Below are positions 19,891 to 29,562 of a stretch of DNA of 64,000 bases, one piece after another; positions within the stretch are counted from its first letter, which is position 1, and each line of letters opens with the position of its first letter. A program made the position numbers and the translations under genes. The notes below the pieces were generated by a model. It was not told where the DNA came from and made no database searches. It saw nothing but the letters and a program-made list of their open reading frames with translations. This stretch comes from an uncultured Flavobacteriaceae bacterium (GTDB lineage: Bacteria > Bacteroidota > Bacteroidia > Flavobacteriales > Flavobacteriaceae). Location of the stretch: NCBI GenBank assembly GCA_943842245.1, contig CALTAJ010000002.1:186001-250000 (forward strand), read 5' to 3'.

Positions 19891-20532
19891 ATGACAAAAA
19901 AAGAAAAAGTTGAATTTGTTGTCCATACTTTAAAAGAAATTTATCCTAAAATTCCTATTCCTCTTGACCACTCCGATCCATATACTCTTTTGATTGCTGT
20001 TTTGATGTCTGCTCAAAGTACAGATGTTCGAGTAAATAAAATCACTCCATTACTTTTTGCAAAAGCAAAAACCCCTGAAGAGATGATTAAACTTAGCGTG
20101 AAAGAAATAAAGGAGATTATACGTCCAGTTGGATTATCACCAATGAAGTCAAAGGGTATCCATGGACTGTCTGAAATTTTGATTGATAAATATGATGGAA
20201 AAGTGCCACGCACTTATCAAGAATTAGAGGCTTTACCCTCAGTAGGGCACAAAACTGCTGCCGTTGTTATGGCTCAAGCGTTCGGTATTGCAACTTTTCC
20301 TGTTGACACACATATCCACCGCTTAATGTATCGATGGGGATTTACAAATGGTAAAAATGTAGTCCAAACAGAAAGAGATGCAAAACGTTTATTTCCAAAG
20401 CTATTATGGAATGATTTACACTTACAAATAATATGGTATGGCAGGGAGTATTCACCTGCAAGAGGCTGGAACCTTCAAAGAGATATAATAACTAGAACAA
20501 TTGGACGGAAGTCTATATTGAAAAATATTTAA
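19891..20532 (+). CDS. nth: Endonuclease III without the iron-sulfur cluster motif
   Basis: This 213-residue base-excision glycosylase/AP-lyase removes oxidised pyrimidines. The HhH segment LPSVGHKTAAVVMAQAFG holds the catalytic lysine, and FPVDTHIHRLMYRWG holds the catalytic aspartate. The C-terminus, where the family normally has C-x6-C-x2-C-x5-C for a [4Fe-4S] cluster, reads GREYSPARGWNLQRDIITRT and has no cysteine. The cluster must therefore be absent. Its stop overlaps the small convergent gene at 20529. Confidence 0.93.
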   Translation: MTKKEKVEFVVHTLKEIYPKIPIPLDHSDPYTLLIAVLMSAQSTDVRVNKITPLLFAKAKTPEEMIKLSVKEIKEIIRPVGLSPMKSKGIHGLSEILIDKYDGKVPRTYQELEALPSVGHKTAAVVMAQAFGIATFPVDTHIHRLMYRWGFTNGKNVVQTERDAKRLFPKLLWNDLHLQIIWYGREYSPARGWNLQRDIITRTIGRKSILKNI

Positions 20533-20678
20533 TTATTAACTTGATCAAGGTATTTTTTACTTTCTTTAATCTTTTTATAAGCACTTGAAAAAGCTAAAAT
20601 TCTTTTAATAACAATGCTACTAGGCAATGTTTTTGAGAAAGAGGACACGGATTTATCTTGAGAGTAGTTTTTTTCCAT
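20529..20678 (-). CDS. Small 49-residue protein downstream of an ECF sigma gene
   Basis: Too short for the ORF track. It starts at ATG 20678, 45 nt after the sigma-factor stop on the same strand, and ends overlapping the nth stop by 4 nt. The product is polar and basic, with a Ser-rich N-terminus (SVSSFSKTLPSSIVIKRILA) and a lysine-rich helix (AYKKIKESKKYLD). There are no cysteines and no membrane span. Position and basic helical character suggest a partner of the sigma factor, but this is inference. Confidence 0.6.
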   Translation of the reverse strand: MEKNYSQDKSVSSFSKTLPSSIVIKRILAFSSAYKKIKESKKYLDQVNN

Positions 20679-20723
20679 AAATATTACTTGTGTAATAAAA
20701 ACGCTAAAAAGATAAAAAAATTG

Positions 20724-21317
20724 TTAAGCTTCTAAAACTATTTTATGCTCGCTAATTAACTTGCGAAGATTTATAATTGCATAACGCATTCTTCCTAAAG
20801 CAGTATTTATACTAACACGAGTATTTTCTGAGATTTCTTTGAAGCTCATGTCACGATATAAACGCATGATTAATACTTCTTTTTGGTCTTCAGGTAATTC
20901 TTGAATCAGATTTTGAATATCTTTTGAAATCTGGTCTTCAACTAAAATATCTTCTGCATTTAAAGTGCCATCCGATATGAATTGAAAAATATCAAACTCA
21001 TCATTATTTTTGATTGTTGGAATGCGATTACTCTTTCTAAAATGATCTATAACTAAATTGTGTGCTATTCTCATAATCCAAGGGAGAAACTTTCCTTCTT
21101 CATTATATAGACCATTCTTAAGAGTTCGAATAACTTTGATAAATGTATCTTGAAAAATATCCTCAGAGGTGTCTTTATCGTTAATCTTAGAATTAATGAA
21201 ATTAAAAATTTGCAACTTATGGCGATTAATTAATTTTCCAAGAGCTAGTTCAGATCCATTAATATAGTCTTTTACTAATTCTGCGTCAGAATGTTTAATT
21301 GTTTTGGCTGTATTCAT
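20724..21317 (-). CDS. ECF-type RNA polymerase sigma-70 factor
   Basis: This 197-residue protein has region 2 (DTSEDIFQDTFIKVIRTL, then PWIMRIAHNLVIDHFRK) and region 4 (LPEDQKEVLIMRLYRDMSFKEIS, SINTALGRMRYAI). No anti-sigma gene with a membrane span is adjacent; only a small basic ORF follows. The same type of sigma is common in single copy in Flavobacteriia. Regulon unknown. Confidence 0.93.
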   Translation of the reverse strand: MNTAKTIKHSDAELVKDYINGSELALGKLINRHKLQIFNFINSKINDKDTSEDIFQDTFIKVIRTLKNGLYNEEGKFLPWIMRIAHNLVIDHFRKSNRIPTIKNNDEFDIFQFISDGTLNAEDILVEDQISKDIQNLIQELPEDQKEVLIMRLYRDMSFKEISENTRVSINTALGRMRYAIINLRKLISEHKIVLEA

Positions 21318-21526
21318 AATAAAATTACTTTGACCTAATGGCCGTTAAAACTTCAGAGTGTTAAAAAGTAATTTTATTCTATAAGCATATATTTTATGCA
21401 AATATAAGAATTTTTTATAACTCAATTCAAATCTGTACTTGTTTGAGTCCTAAAATAAATTTTTGATCCTTACTTGATCTAATATTCAGATTTAAAAAAC
21501 GTAAATTGCAAGTTTTTAAAAATTCT

Positions 21527-24307
21527 ATGAAAAATATTTTGGATTGCGATCCAAAGACACATATTATAATAAAGGGTGCGCATCTGCATAATCTCAAATA
21601 CATTGATTTAGCAATACCTAGGAATAAGCTGACTGTAATTACAGGGCTCTCTGGTTCTGGTAAATCTTCGTTAGCTTTTGACACTCTGTATGCCGAAGGT
21701 CAGAGACGTTATGTTGAAAGCCTTTCTTCATACGCAAGACAATTCATGGGGCGCTTAAACAAGCCAAAAGTTGACTTTATAAAAGGACTTTCACCTGCAA
21801 TCGCTGTTGAGCAAAAAATTAATACCTCAAATCCACGTTCAACTGTTGGAACTAAAACAGAAATTTATGATTATCTAAAACTTCTTTTTGCAAGAATAGG
21901 AAAAACATACTCACCAGTTTCGGGAAATGAAGTTAAAAAAGACAGTGTTAAAGACGTTTTAGAATACATCAAAAAATTCGATGCTGGGGAGAGATTTCTT
22001 CTTCTATCACCAATAGAGGCAGACCCCAAAGGCAGTTTAGAAGATAAACTTAAGATTTTTATTCAGCAGGGTTTTGCTAGGATTTATTATAACGAAAAAA
22101 CATTAAATATTGATAGTTTAGATATAATTCCAAAAAAAGGATTTGAATTAGTAATTGACCGTACAGTGGTTAGTCATGAAGAGGATTATTACAATCGTCT
22201 GGCTGATGCAATTGAAATGGCATTTTATGAAGGCAAAGGAGTATGTGCTTTACTTAACTTGAAAAATGAAACTAAAAAAATATTTTCCAATAAATTTGAG
22301 TTAGACGGGATAGCTTTTCCTCAACCGAATATTAATTTATTTAGTTTTAATAATCCTTTGGGTGCCTGTCCTAAATGCGAGGGCTTTGGAGACGTGATTG
22401 GGATTGACCCCGAATTGGTTATTCCTGACACAAGTAAGTCTATATTTGATCATGCAATTGTACCCTGGCGAAGTACGACTATGATCAAATACTATAATAA
22501 ATTAATTAACAGTGCATATCTATTTGATTTCCCAATACATAAACCATATTTTGAGCTTACAAAAGATAATCAAGACTTGCTTTGGAAAGGGAATTCTCAT
22601 TTTACTGGGATTAATGACTTTTTTAAACGAATAGAGAAAAAAAATTATAAAATCCAAAATCGTGTGCTTATATCTCGATATAGGGGTAAAACATCATGCA
22701 CAAGCTGTAAAGGATCTCGTCTTAAGGAATCTACTAGATTCGTTAAAATTCATGGAAAAAGTTTAGGAGATTTACTTCAAGTATCTATTGATTCTTTGCA
22801 TCAATTTTTTAGTACAATAAAGCTCAATGATAATGATAAAGAAATTGCCAAACGATTGCTTATAGAAATAAATAATCGTTTAAAATTTGTTCGAGAAGTT
22901 GGCCTAGGATACCTTACTTTAAATAGAAGATCTAATTCACTTTCAGGGGGTGAATCACAAAGAATTCAACTTGCTACATCTCTTGGAAGTAGCTTAGTTG
23001 GATCGATGTACATTCTTGATGAACCCTCTATTGGTTTGCATTCACGAGACAATAAAAAGCTTATTGATATTTTAAAGAATCTTAGAGATCTAGGCAATAC
23101 AGTTATAGTGATAGAGCATGACGAAGAGATAATGAATGCTGCAGACACTGTTTTTGATATAGGCCCTGAGGCAGGGACTTTAGGAGGAGAAATTATTGCT
23201 CAAGGAAGTTTAAAACAAATTTTAAAAAGTAAAGGGTTAACTGCAGAATACCTGAATGGAATTCGTAAGATTAAAATACCCAACAAAAGAAGGACCTCCA
23301 AAAAAAAGATTGAAATAATTGGTGCTCGTGAACAAAATTTAAAAAATATTAATATTGAAATTCCACTTGGTGTTCTCACTGTAGTAAGTGGTGTGTCAGG
23401 AAGTGGAAAAACAAGCTTGGTAAAAAAAATTATCAACCCTGCACTTTTACGTTATTTTGATATTTACAGTGAAAAACCTGGGGCTTATTCAGAATTGAAA
23501 GGAGATCTTGATACACTTCGGAGTGTAGAATTTGTTGACCAAAATCCAATAGGAAGATCTTCACGATCTAATCCTGTAACTTACATCAAAGCCTATGATG
23601 AAATTAGAGCACTATTCGCATCACTTAATATCTCAAAAAATCGAAATTATCAACCTAAACACTTTTCCTTTAATGTAGATGGAGGCCGTTGTGACCAGTG
23701 TAAAGGTGAAGGAGTAATTACTATTGAGATGCAGTTTATGGCAGATGTTGTTTTAGAGTGTGAAAAATGTAATGGAAAACGCTTCAAGAAGGAAATTCTA
23801 GAGGTGAAATTTCAAAATACAAATATCGATCAATTATTAAAAATGACTGTGGATGATGCCATTGGATTTTTTAAATCTTTTGATCAAAAGCGAATTACTC
23901 AAAAACTAAAATCTCTTCAGGATGTTGGCTTGGGATATGTAACACTTGGTCAATCTTCTGCAACTTTGTCGGGTGGTGAAGCTCAACGCATAAAGCTTGC
24001 TTCATTTATTAGTCAAGGAGCATCAAAAGAAAATGTACTTTTTATTTTTGATGAACCAACTACAGGACTTCATTTTCATGATATTCAAAAGCTTATAAGC
24101 TCATTTGAAGCTTTAATAGATCAAGGGCATAGTATAGTAGTTGTAGAACACAACCTTGATTTAATCAAATGTGCTGATCACCTAATTGACCTTGGTCCAG
24201 AAGCAGGAGATAAAGGTGGATATCTTGTAGGCCAGGGTACACCTGAGGATATAATTAAATTATCAAAATCTTATACGGGCAAGTACCTAGCTGAAAAATT
24301 AAAATAA
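21527..24307 (+). CDS. uvrA: Excinuclease ABC subunit A
   Basis: UvrA recognises DNA damage in nucleotide-excision repair. I prefer ATG 21527 to the track's TTG at 21506. The 926-residue protein has two ABC modules: Walker [21 protein letters not shown] and [14 protein letters not shown], signatures [12 protein letters not shown] and [12 protein letters not shown], and Walker [12 protein letters not shown] and [10 protein letters not shown]. Zinc motifs are [24 protein letters not shown] and CEKCNGKR. The 3' end overlaps the convergent flippase gene by 9 bp. Confidence 0.98.
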   Translation: MKNILDCDPKTHIIIKGAHLHNLKYIDLAIPRNKLTVITGLSGSGKSSLAFDTLYAEGQRRYVESLSSYARQFMGRLNKPKVDFIKGLSPAIAVEQKINTSNPRSTVGTKTEIYDYLKLLFARIGKTYSPVSGNEVKKDSVKDVLEYIKKFDAGERFLLLSPIEADPKGSLEDKLKIFIQQGFARIYYNEKTLNIDSLDIIPKKGFELVIDRTVVSHEEDYYNRLADAIEMAFYEGKGVCALLNLKNETKKIFSNKFELDGIAFPQPNINLFSFNNPLGACPKCEGFGDVIGIDPELVIPDTSKSIFDHAIVPWRSTTMIKYYNKLINSAYLFDFPIHKPYFELTKDNQDLLWKGNSHFTGINDFFKRIEKKNYKIQNRVLISRYRGKTSCTSCKGSRLKESTRFVKIHGKSLGDLLQVSIDSLHQFFSTIKLNDNDKEIAKRLLIEINNRLKFVREVGLGYLTLNRRSNSLSGGESQRIQLATSLGSSLVGSMYILDEPSIGLHSRDNKKLIDILKNLRDLGNTVIVIEHDEEIMNAADTVFDIGPEAGTLGGEIIAQGSLKQILKSKGLTAEYLNGIRKIKIPNKRRTSKKKIEIIGAREQNLKNINIEIPLGVLTVVSGVSGSGKTSLVKKIINPALLRYFDIYSEKPGAYSELKGDLDTLRSVEFVDQNPIGRSSRSNPVTYIKAYDEIRALFASLNISKNRNYQPKHFSFNVDGGRCDQCKGEGVITIEMQFMADVVLECEKCNGKRFKKEILEVKFQNTNIDQLLKMTVDDAIGFFKSFDQKRITQKLKSLQDVGLGYVTLGQSSATLSGGEAQRIKLASFISQGASKENVLFIFDEPTTGLHFHDIQKLISSFEALIDQGHSIVVVEHNLDLIKCADHLIDLGPEAGDKGGYLVGQGTPEDIIKLSKSYTGKYLAEKLK

Positions 24308-25762
24308 ACGTTTAATAAATTTTTCAAAGAGCGTTTCTATTTCCTTTGACAAACTAAATCTAAATAAAGGAATACAAAATAATCCAATAATTAAAAGGCT
24401 TCGTAATAGAATAGATAGCCAAGGATTAAATATACTTGGCAAGGAATATATTAGTATGTAGATTAAAGAAATAATTAACAAAACACTTAGTGTTTTAGAA
24501 GAATAAGGGTGGATTTTAAACAAGTAGTTTACGAGTAAAATTTTACATGAATTAATAAATATAATTACTATTAAGGTCGCAAAAGCAGCTCCTAATATTC
24601 CATCTTCTTTAATAAAAATATAATTTAAAAAAACCGCTAAAATTGCCGAAGAAATTGAAAACCAAAAGACGTAAGAATAATGTTTTGAATTGGAAATAAT
24701 ATTATTCAAACATCCCATTGACATACTAAATAATTTACCTAAAGAAACAATTACTACAACTCCAATTGCAGATTCATAACCCTGTTGATTAATGATATTA
24801 TAAAAATCCTCTAAGTTGAGATTAATTATTAAAAACAATAAACCACTAACAATCATCAAATTGATACTACTCTTTTTTAAGAGACTTTCTAAGCGAACTT
24901 TATTTTTTGAATTTAATGCCTCTGCTACTAAAGGACTGGTGATTTGAAACATTGCACGTCCTGGAGCTTCAATGACTGCTGCAATATAAATAGCAACAGC
25001 GTAAAAAGCAACATTGGCATCTGAAGTTAATGAATAAATCATTGACTTGTCAATATCTAGAATAAAACTTGCTGCAGTTCCGGAGAGAAAAATTAGACCA
25101 CTATAACGTAACAGAGGCATCATAGATTTAGGAAGCTTAAAGTGAAAATTAGGAGTATAAACAAAGAAACTATATCCCATTATTATAAGAAGTCTCAAAT
25201 AATATCCACCAATTAGAAAATTGATGAATTGGTCTAAATCTAAAATCTTAAAGGCATAACTAACTAGTAAAATAAAGGTGAGAATCCGCGGATAAACTTC
25301 TTTTAGAAAATTTCCAAAAATTGATTTTAAATTCACACGTAACCAGCTAAAAAAGATTTCAAAATAAGCAGTAGAAATTGCTATAGTTATTATTAAAAAA
25401 GGGAAGCGTTCCACTCCTTTATTATCATTGGATAAAAATCTGAGAATTTCCAAGTTATAATTTAAATATAATGGTACTAATATGATTAAAATTATTAATG
25501 GAAACAGTATGACAAACCAAAACAAACGATCACGTTCTTCTTTACTTTTAGCATCACTAAAAAATTTAATTAATGTATGTTGAACTCCAAAAGACAAAAA
25601 GGGTTGAATTAAATTAGAATTGGCCAAAAGAGCAACTATCAAACCCTGAAATTCTCTACCAGGAAAAGTGGGGTATAAAAAGAGCATATTAACTGCCCCA
25701 ATCAAAAAGGCTAAGCCAATGCTTATTAAATTATAAATGGACTGTTTAGCTACAATTCCCAT
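24299..25762 (-). CDS. Polysaccharide flippase-like membrane protein (Wzx/MATE type)
   Basis: This 487-residue protein has about 12-14 hydrophobic spans with the layout of the O-antigen/lipid-linked oligosaccharide flippases: a conserved N-terminal TM1 (SIYNLISIGLAFLIGAVNMLFL), LRYSGLIFLSGTAASFILDID near TM7, and a C-terminal repeat half. It probably moves a lipid-linked glycan across the inner membrane. It overlaps the upstream YfhO gene by 13 nt, so the two are coupled. Substrate unknown. Confidence 0.85.
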   Translation of the reverse strand: MGIVAKQSIYNLISIGLAFLIGAVNMLFLYPTFPGREFQGLIVALLANSNLIQPFLSFGVQHTLIKFFSDAKSKEERDRLFWFVILFPLIILIILVPLYLNYNLEILRFLSNDNKGVERFPFLIITIAISTAYFEIFFSWLRVNLKSIFGNFLKEVYPRILTFILLVSYAFKILDLDQFINFLIGGYYLRLLIIMGYSFFVYTPNFHFKLPKSMMPLLRYSGLIFLSGTAASFILDIDKSMIYSLTSDANVAFYAVAIYIAAVIEAPGRAMFQITSPLVAEALNSKNKVRLESLLKKSSINLMIVSGLLFLIINLNLEDFYNIINQQGYESAIGVVVIVSLGKLFSMSMGCLNNIISNSKHYSYVFWFSISSAILAVFLNYIFIKEDGILGAAFATLIVIIFINSCKILLVNYLFKIHPYSSKTLSVLLIISLIYILIYSLPSIFNPWLSILLRSLLIIGLFCIPLFRFSLSKEIETLFEKFIKRLF

Positions 25763-28203
25763 CCAGCTTTACTTGTTTTCTTAAAATACTGAAAATATCC
25801 TAAAGTTATAATTACTATTAAAAAGATTACAAAACTAATCCATCTAAGAAGTGTGCCTTTAACAATAACTTCGGGTTCAAATCTAAATTCTATCTGAGAT
25901 GAATTTGATGGAATATGCAAGCCTCTTAAAACATAGTTCACATTAATAATAGGTGCTTCAACCCCGTCAATTGTTGCTTTCCATCCGTTTGGGTAATACA
26001 TTTCAGAAAAAACAGCAAATTGAGGTTTGTCATTTTTTATTGTATAACTTAAAAAATTTGGTTTAGATTCAGCTAGCTTTATTTTAATTAATGAATCTTT
26101 AATATATTTATTTTCAATGTTTGAAATAACATCCTTTTTCAAGATCAAAGCGGTATCTGAGAAGTTAGTATTATTTAGCTCTTCAATTAAATTATCGGCA
26201 CTATTTACTTCTTTTAAATTTGAAACTAACCATACAGACCCTAATGCATTGGGGTTGAGTAAAGGTTTTAAATTTCCATTTTCTTTATCAGGAAAAAGAA
26301 TATATTTTACATTTAGAAAATTTAAAATTCCTGCATTTTGTTTAGTATTATAAACTTCAAAAAGTTCTTCAAATCTTCTAGGTTTTGCACCGTGATACCC
26401 ACCAATTGCATTATGAAAGTAGGCAGTACGTCCACCAGTAAGTCCTAATTGAGGTTCAAAAACACGAAAACGACTATTATCTTTTTGTATTGCCAGATCA
26501 GCAGCTGTTACATTAAAAGGTTTAGATGCCAAACGATTTGAAACAAAGGCCCCTCGATCAACATACCGATTTGCTATACTTAATAAGTCTAATGATAAAA
26601 TGAAAATCACAAACCCAAGAGCTAATCCTCTTTTAATCCTATTAAACTCATATAAATTAATTATGATAATCAATACAACGCAAAAAAGAATTCCCCTTAA
26701 AATATCTGCTTGAAAAACAGATACTCTAGCTTCTTTTATTTGAGAAAATAAATCAGAACCGTAAATTTCTCTAAGATAAGAGTCATTCAATCCTGAGAAA
26801 GAAAGCATACCTTTGGATAAAAATATAATAACTAATAGAATTATCGGGATAACTGCAATTTTTATAAATCGTTTAAAATCAAACTTTTTTTCTTTGTAAA
26901 ATAGATTATAAAGCCCAATGGAGGCAGAAATTGGGAGACAAAACTCTAATACTACCTGAATCGAAGAAACCGCTCGAAATTTATTATAAAAAGGGAAATA
27001 ATCTATTAGGGGATCTGTTATAAAAGGCATATTCTTTCCCCAAGAAAGTAAAAGTGAAAATAATGTACCTAAAAGCAAAGAGTTTCTTAATGGTCCTTTT
27101 GTAAAAAAGAATCCGAATAATGAAAAAAAGAACACAGTAATTCCTATATAAGCAGGGGCTTCAAGTATCGGTTGATCTCCCCAATAAGTTGGAACATTTT
27201 TAGAAAATTGTGAAGCTTGATCTACCCCAACTCCATTTTTAATCAAAAAATCATATATCCCATAGTCAGATCCTAAATCCTCACTTGATCCACCTCCTTG
27301 AATTCTAGGTGCAATTAGATTCAAACTTTCAAAAATTCCATAACTGTACTCCGTGATGTATTCATAATCGAGTCCAGAAGACTGTTCTTTTAGACTCCCG
27401 TTTGCACTTAATTTTAATTCACTTGCACCACGGGTGCTGAATTGAGCATATTCAGCAGTAGCTAATAGCGGAGTAGCATTAAAACCTAAAGCAATGATTC
27501 CAGCGGCAGTTAAACCTATAAAAGACTTCAAAAAACTTCTTATATTTTTATTTCTTACAGCATGGTATCCATAAATTAAAACAAAAACTCCCATCAACAT
27601 TAATAAATAATAAGACATTTGATAGTGATTCGCCCTAATTTGCATACCAATAGCTAAACAGCTTAATAAAATTCCCCAAAGCCATCGTTTTTTAAATAAA
27701 AGTAGCATTCCAGCTATGACAAATGGGAAAAAACTCACAGCAAGTGCTTTTGTGTTATGCCCTACTTGTAAAATAATTAGTAAGTATGTTGAAAAGCCAA
27801 AGGAAATAGCTCCAAAAAGTGCAATTGGCCATGGCATTTTAATGATTATTAATAGTAAGTAAGCTCCTAAAAGATATAAAAACAAGATATGTGCAGGTCG
27901 AGGTATAATACGAAAAAAGGAGTAAATAGGACTTAAAATATCTACTGGATATTTAGCTCCCAATTGGTAAGTTGGCATTCCACCAAAAGCATTATCGATC
28001 CAATAAGTTTCACTTTCCGTATTTACTCGAAAGTCTTTTAATTGCCTTGACATACCATCATACTGACGAATATCTGATTGCAATAGTATTTTACCCGAAA
28101 GTAAAGGGTAATAAAATAAAAGAGATAATAAAACAAAACCAAATGTGATAATCACATGGGTAATTAATGCTGAAGAAAGCGAGATATTAATCCACTTCTT
28201 CAT
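25750..28203 (-). CDS. YfhO-family membrane protein (putative glycosyltransferase)
   Basis: This is a large polytopic protein of 817 residues from ATG 28203 (KKWINISLSS); the track start at 28218 is 5 codons longer. About 12-13 membrane spans are followed by a C-terminal soluble region with SYTIKNDKPQFAVFSEMYYPNGWKATIDG, a motif typical of YfhO proteins, and a last span. YfhO proteins are GT-C-like and act in glycosylation of teichoic acid in Firmicutes; the Bacteroidetes role is unknown. The adjacent flippase supports envelope glycan work. Confidence 0.85.
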   Translation of the reverse strand: MKKWINISLSSALITHVIITFGFVLLSLLFYYPLLSGKILLQSDIRQYDGMSRQLKDFRVNTESETYWIDNAFGGMPTYQLGAKYPVDILSPIYSFFRIIPRPAHILFLYLLGAYLLLIIIKMPWPIALFGAISFGFSTYLLIILQVGHNTKALAVSFFPFVIAGMLLLFKKRWLWGILLSCLAIGMQIRANHYQMSYYLLMLMGVFVLIYGYHAVRNKNIRSFLKSFIGLTAAGIIALGFNATPLLATAEYAQFSTRGASELKLSANGSLKEQSSGLDYEYITEYSYGIFESLNLIAPRIQGGGSSEDLGSDYGIYDFLIKNGVGVDQASQFSKNVPTYWGDQPILEAPAYIGITVFFFSLFGFFFTKGPLRNSLLLGTLFSLLLSWGKNMPFITDPLIDYFPFYNKFRAVSSIQVVLEFCLPISASIGLYNLFYKEKKFDFKRFIKIAVIPIILLVIIFLSKGMLSFSGLNDSYLREIYGSDLFSQIKEARVSVFQADILRGILFCVVLIIIINLYEFNRIKRGLALGFVIFILSLDLLSIANRYVDRGAFVSNRLASKPFNVTAADLAIQKDNSRFRVFEPQLGLTGGRTAYFHNAIGGYHGAKPRRFEELFEVYNTKQNAGILNFLNVKYILFPDKENGNLKPLLNPNALGSVWLVSNLKEVNSADNLIEELNNTNFSDTALILKKDVISNIENKYIKDSLIKIKLAESKPNFLSYTIKNDKPQFAVFSEMYYPNGWKATIDGVEAPIINVNYVLRGLHIPSNSSQIEFRFEPEVIVKGTLLRWISFVIFLIVIITLGYFQYFKKTSKAGWEL

Positions 28204-28390
28204 AATCAATATATTCACCTAGAGAATCAGAGCCTGTCTTTTTCTTCGTTCGTGGTTTTTGATCATTCTTGGGAGGTACTTGGTTGGTTTTTTTAAGTAA
28301 GCTTGAAATCAATAGCTTAAATAAGAATGGTGAAATTAATCTTAGTACATAAATCCCTCCTAAAAAAAATAATAAAAACTTGAAAAACAC
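28187..28390 (-). CDS. DUF4834-like small membrane protein
   Basis: This 67-residue protein starts at GTG 28390. It has one or two N-terminal hydrophobic spans (FFKFLLFFLGGIYVLRLISPFLF) then a charged tail (KPRTKKKTGSDSLGEYIDYEEVD) as in DUF4834. Its end overlaps the YfhO start, so it is the first gene of a three-gene transcript with YfhO and the flippase. Function unknown. Confidence 0.75.
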   Translation of the reverse strand: MFFKFLLFFLGGIYVLRLISPFLFKLLISSLLKKTNQVPPKNDQKPRTKKKTGSDSLGEYIDYEEVD

Positions 28391-28498
28391 CCTTAAAAGA
28401 TTTGTTTAATATTCAAAAGTAAGTATTTAGTGTTGAATCTGCGACAATTTATGATGCATTAACAAGTATTCATAACAAAAAATCCTAGATTCTTATTA

Positions 28499-28510
28499 TA
28501 TATTTGTAAT
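28499..28510 (+). promoter_or_regulatory. TATATTTG box 4 nt before an ATG (leaderless promoter)
   Basis: TATATTTG (28499-28506) matches the Bacteroidetes -7 consensus TAnnTTTG. Only TAAT separates it from the ATG at 28511. With the known distance from this box to the transcription start, the mRNA would begin at or next to the start codon. Confidence 0.7.
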
Positions 28511-29557
28511 ATGATTTCTTTAAGGCTCGCATTAGCTTTTGCTTTTTTTTCGATTACTATTCAAGCTCAGTATACTGATCAAATTAACTCCAATCGCCCA
28601 GGAGCCTCAATTGGTGCTTTTTCAGTTGGTAAAAATGTAATTCAATCTGAGATTGGATTATCATTTCATCAATATTCACATAGCGGGTACAACAATTCAT
28701 CCTTCAAAGGAGGTCTCGGATTTATTGCTTTACGCTGGGGGTTTTTGTTTGAGACCTTAGAGTTAACATTAGAGAGCAAATATTTAAAAGGAAGTTTAAA
28801 TTCTAAAATATTATCTGTTCCAATTAGTTCATCAAGAAACGGCTTTTTACAAAATTTTATTGGTTTCAAATACTTGTTTTACGACCCATTTAAAAAAGAA
28901 AGAGAAGAAAATGTATATAGTTGGAAAGCAAATAATGGTTTCAAATTTCGTGAACTAATTCCGGCAATTTCTATTACATTGGGAACTAATATAAATTTTG
29001 AAAAAAACAACCCATTTCCATTTAATAACGTGTTTGGAAACATCTATCGCCCTATTTTCTTTCAAAATTTAGGTATATCTGTGGATGAAGAACCCTTTTT
29101 TCACTTAAGAGGAACTCTAGCTACCCAATCGCATTTTTTAAGTTCTTGGGTTTTTGTTACAAACTTTTCATATGATCGCTATTTATCTATAGATCCTCAA
29201 ATGAGTTACATTCTCACCTTGACCCATACACTTAATCCTTTGTGGTCAGTTTATATTGAAAGTCAAGGAAATAGAAGTGAACTTTATAGAGACTCTTTGT
29301 TTCGTCTTGGTTTTGCCTATTTATATTCTGATAATATTCAGGTTGAAGCCACAATGGGTGGATCAACAAAAAGTAGTCCAAGTAGAATATTAGCAAATGT
29401 TGGAGTATCTTACAGACTTGATTTTCACAAAGATTTCATTTCAGCGGGGGAAATTCAATCAAAGGCTCTAAAAAAAGAAGAACGCAGTTTAAATAAAACA
29501 CTAAAGAAAAATACCAAAAAAGAACGTAAACGTAACCGTAAAGCCAAAAGTAATTAA
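28511..29557 (+). CDS. Outer-membrane beta-barrel 'transporter'-family protein
   Basis: This 348-residue protein has a signal peptide (ISLRLALAFAFFSITIQAQ) and the opening YTDQINSNRPGASIGAFSVGKN common in flavobacterial proteins related to the MetA-pathway (PF13557) barrel family. Alternating aromatic/hydrophobic strands continue to YRLDFH. The C-terminal 45 residues are very basic (KKNTKKERKRNRKAK), unusual for a barrel end and perhaps periplasmic. The ligand is unknown. Translation is probably leaderless. Confidence 0.75.
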   Translation: MISLRLALAFAFFSITIQAQYTDQINSNRPGASIGAFSVGKNVIQSEIGLSFHQYSHSGYNNSSFKGGLGFIALRWGFLFETLELTLESKYLKGSLNSKILSVPISSSRNGFLQNFIGFKYLFYDPFKKEREENVYSWKANNGFKFRELIPAISITLGTNINFEKNNPFPFNNVFGNIYRPIFFQNLGISVDEEPFFHLRGTLATQSHFLSSWVFVTNFSYDRYLSIDPQMSYILTLTHTLNPLWSVYIESQGNRSELYRDSLFRLGFAYLYSDNIQVEATMGGSTKSSPSRILANVGVSYRLDFHKDFISAGEIQSKALKKEERSLNKTLKKNTKKERKRNRKAKSN

Positions 29558-29562
29558 GGGAT

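Noticed and set aside
23200-23436. 78-codon minus ORF inside uvrA
   Set aside because: Shadow of the conserved uvrA second ABC module.
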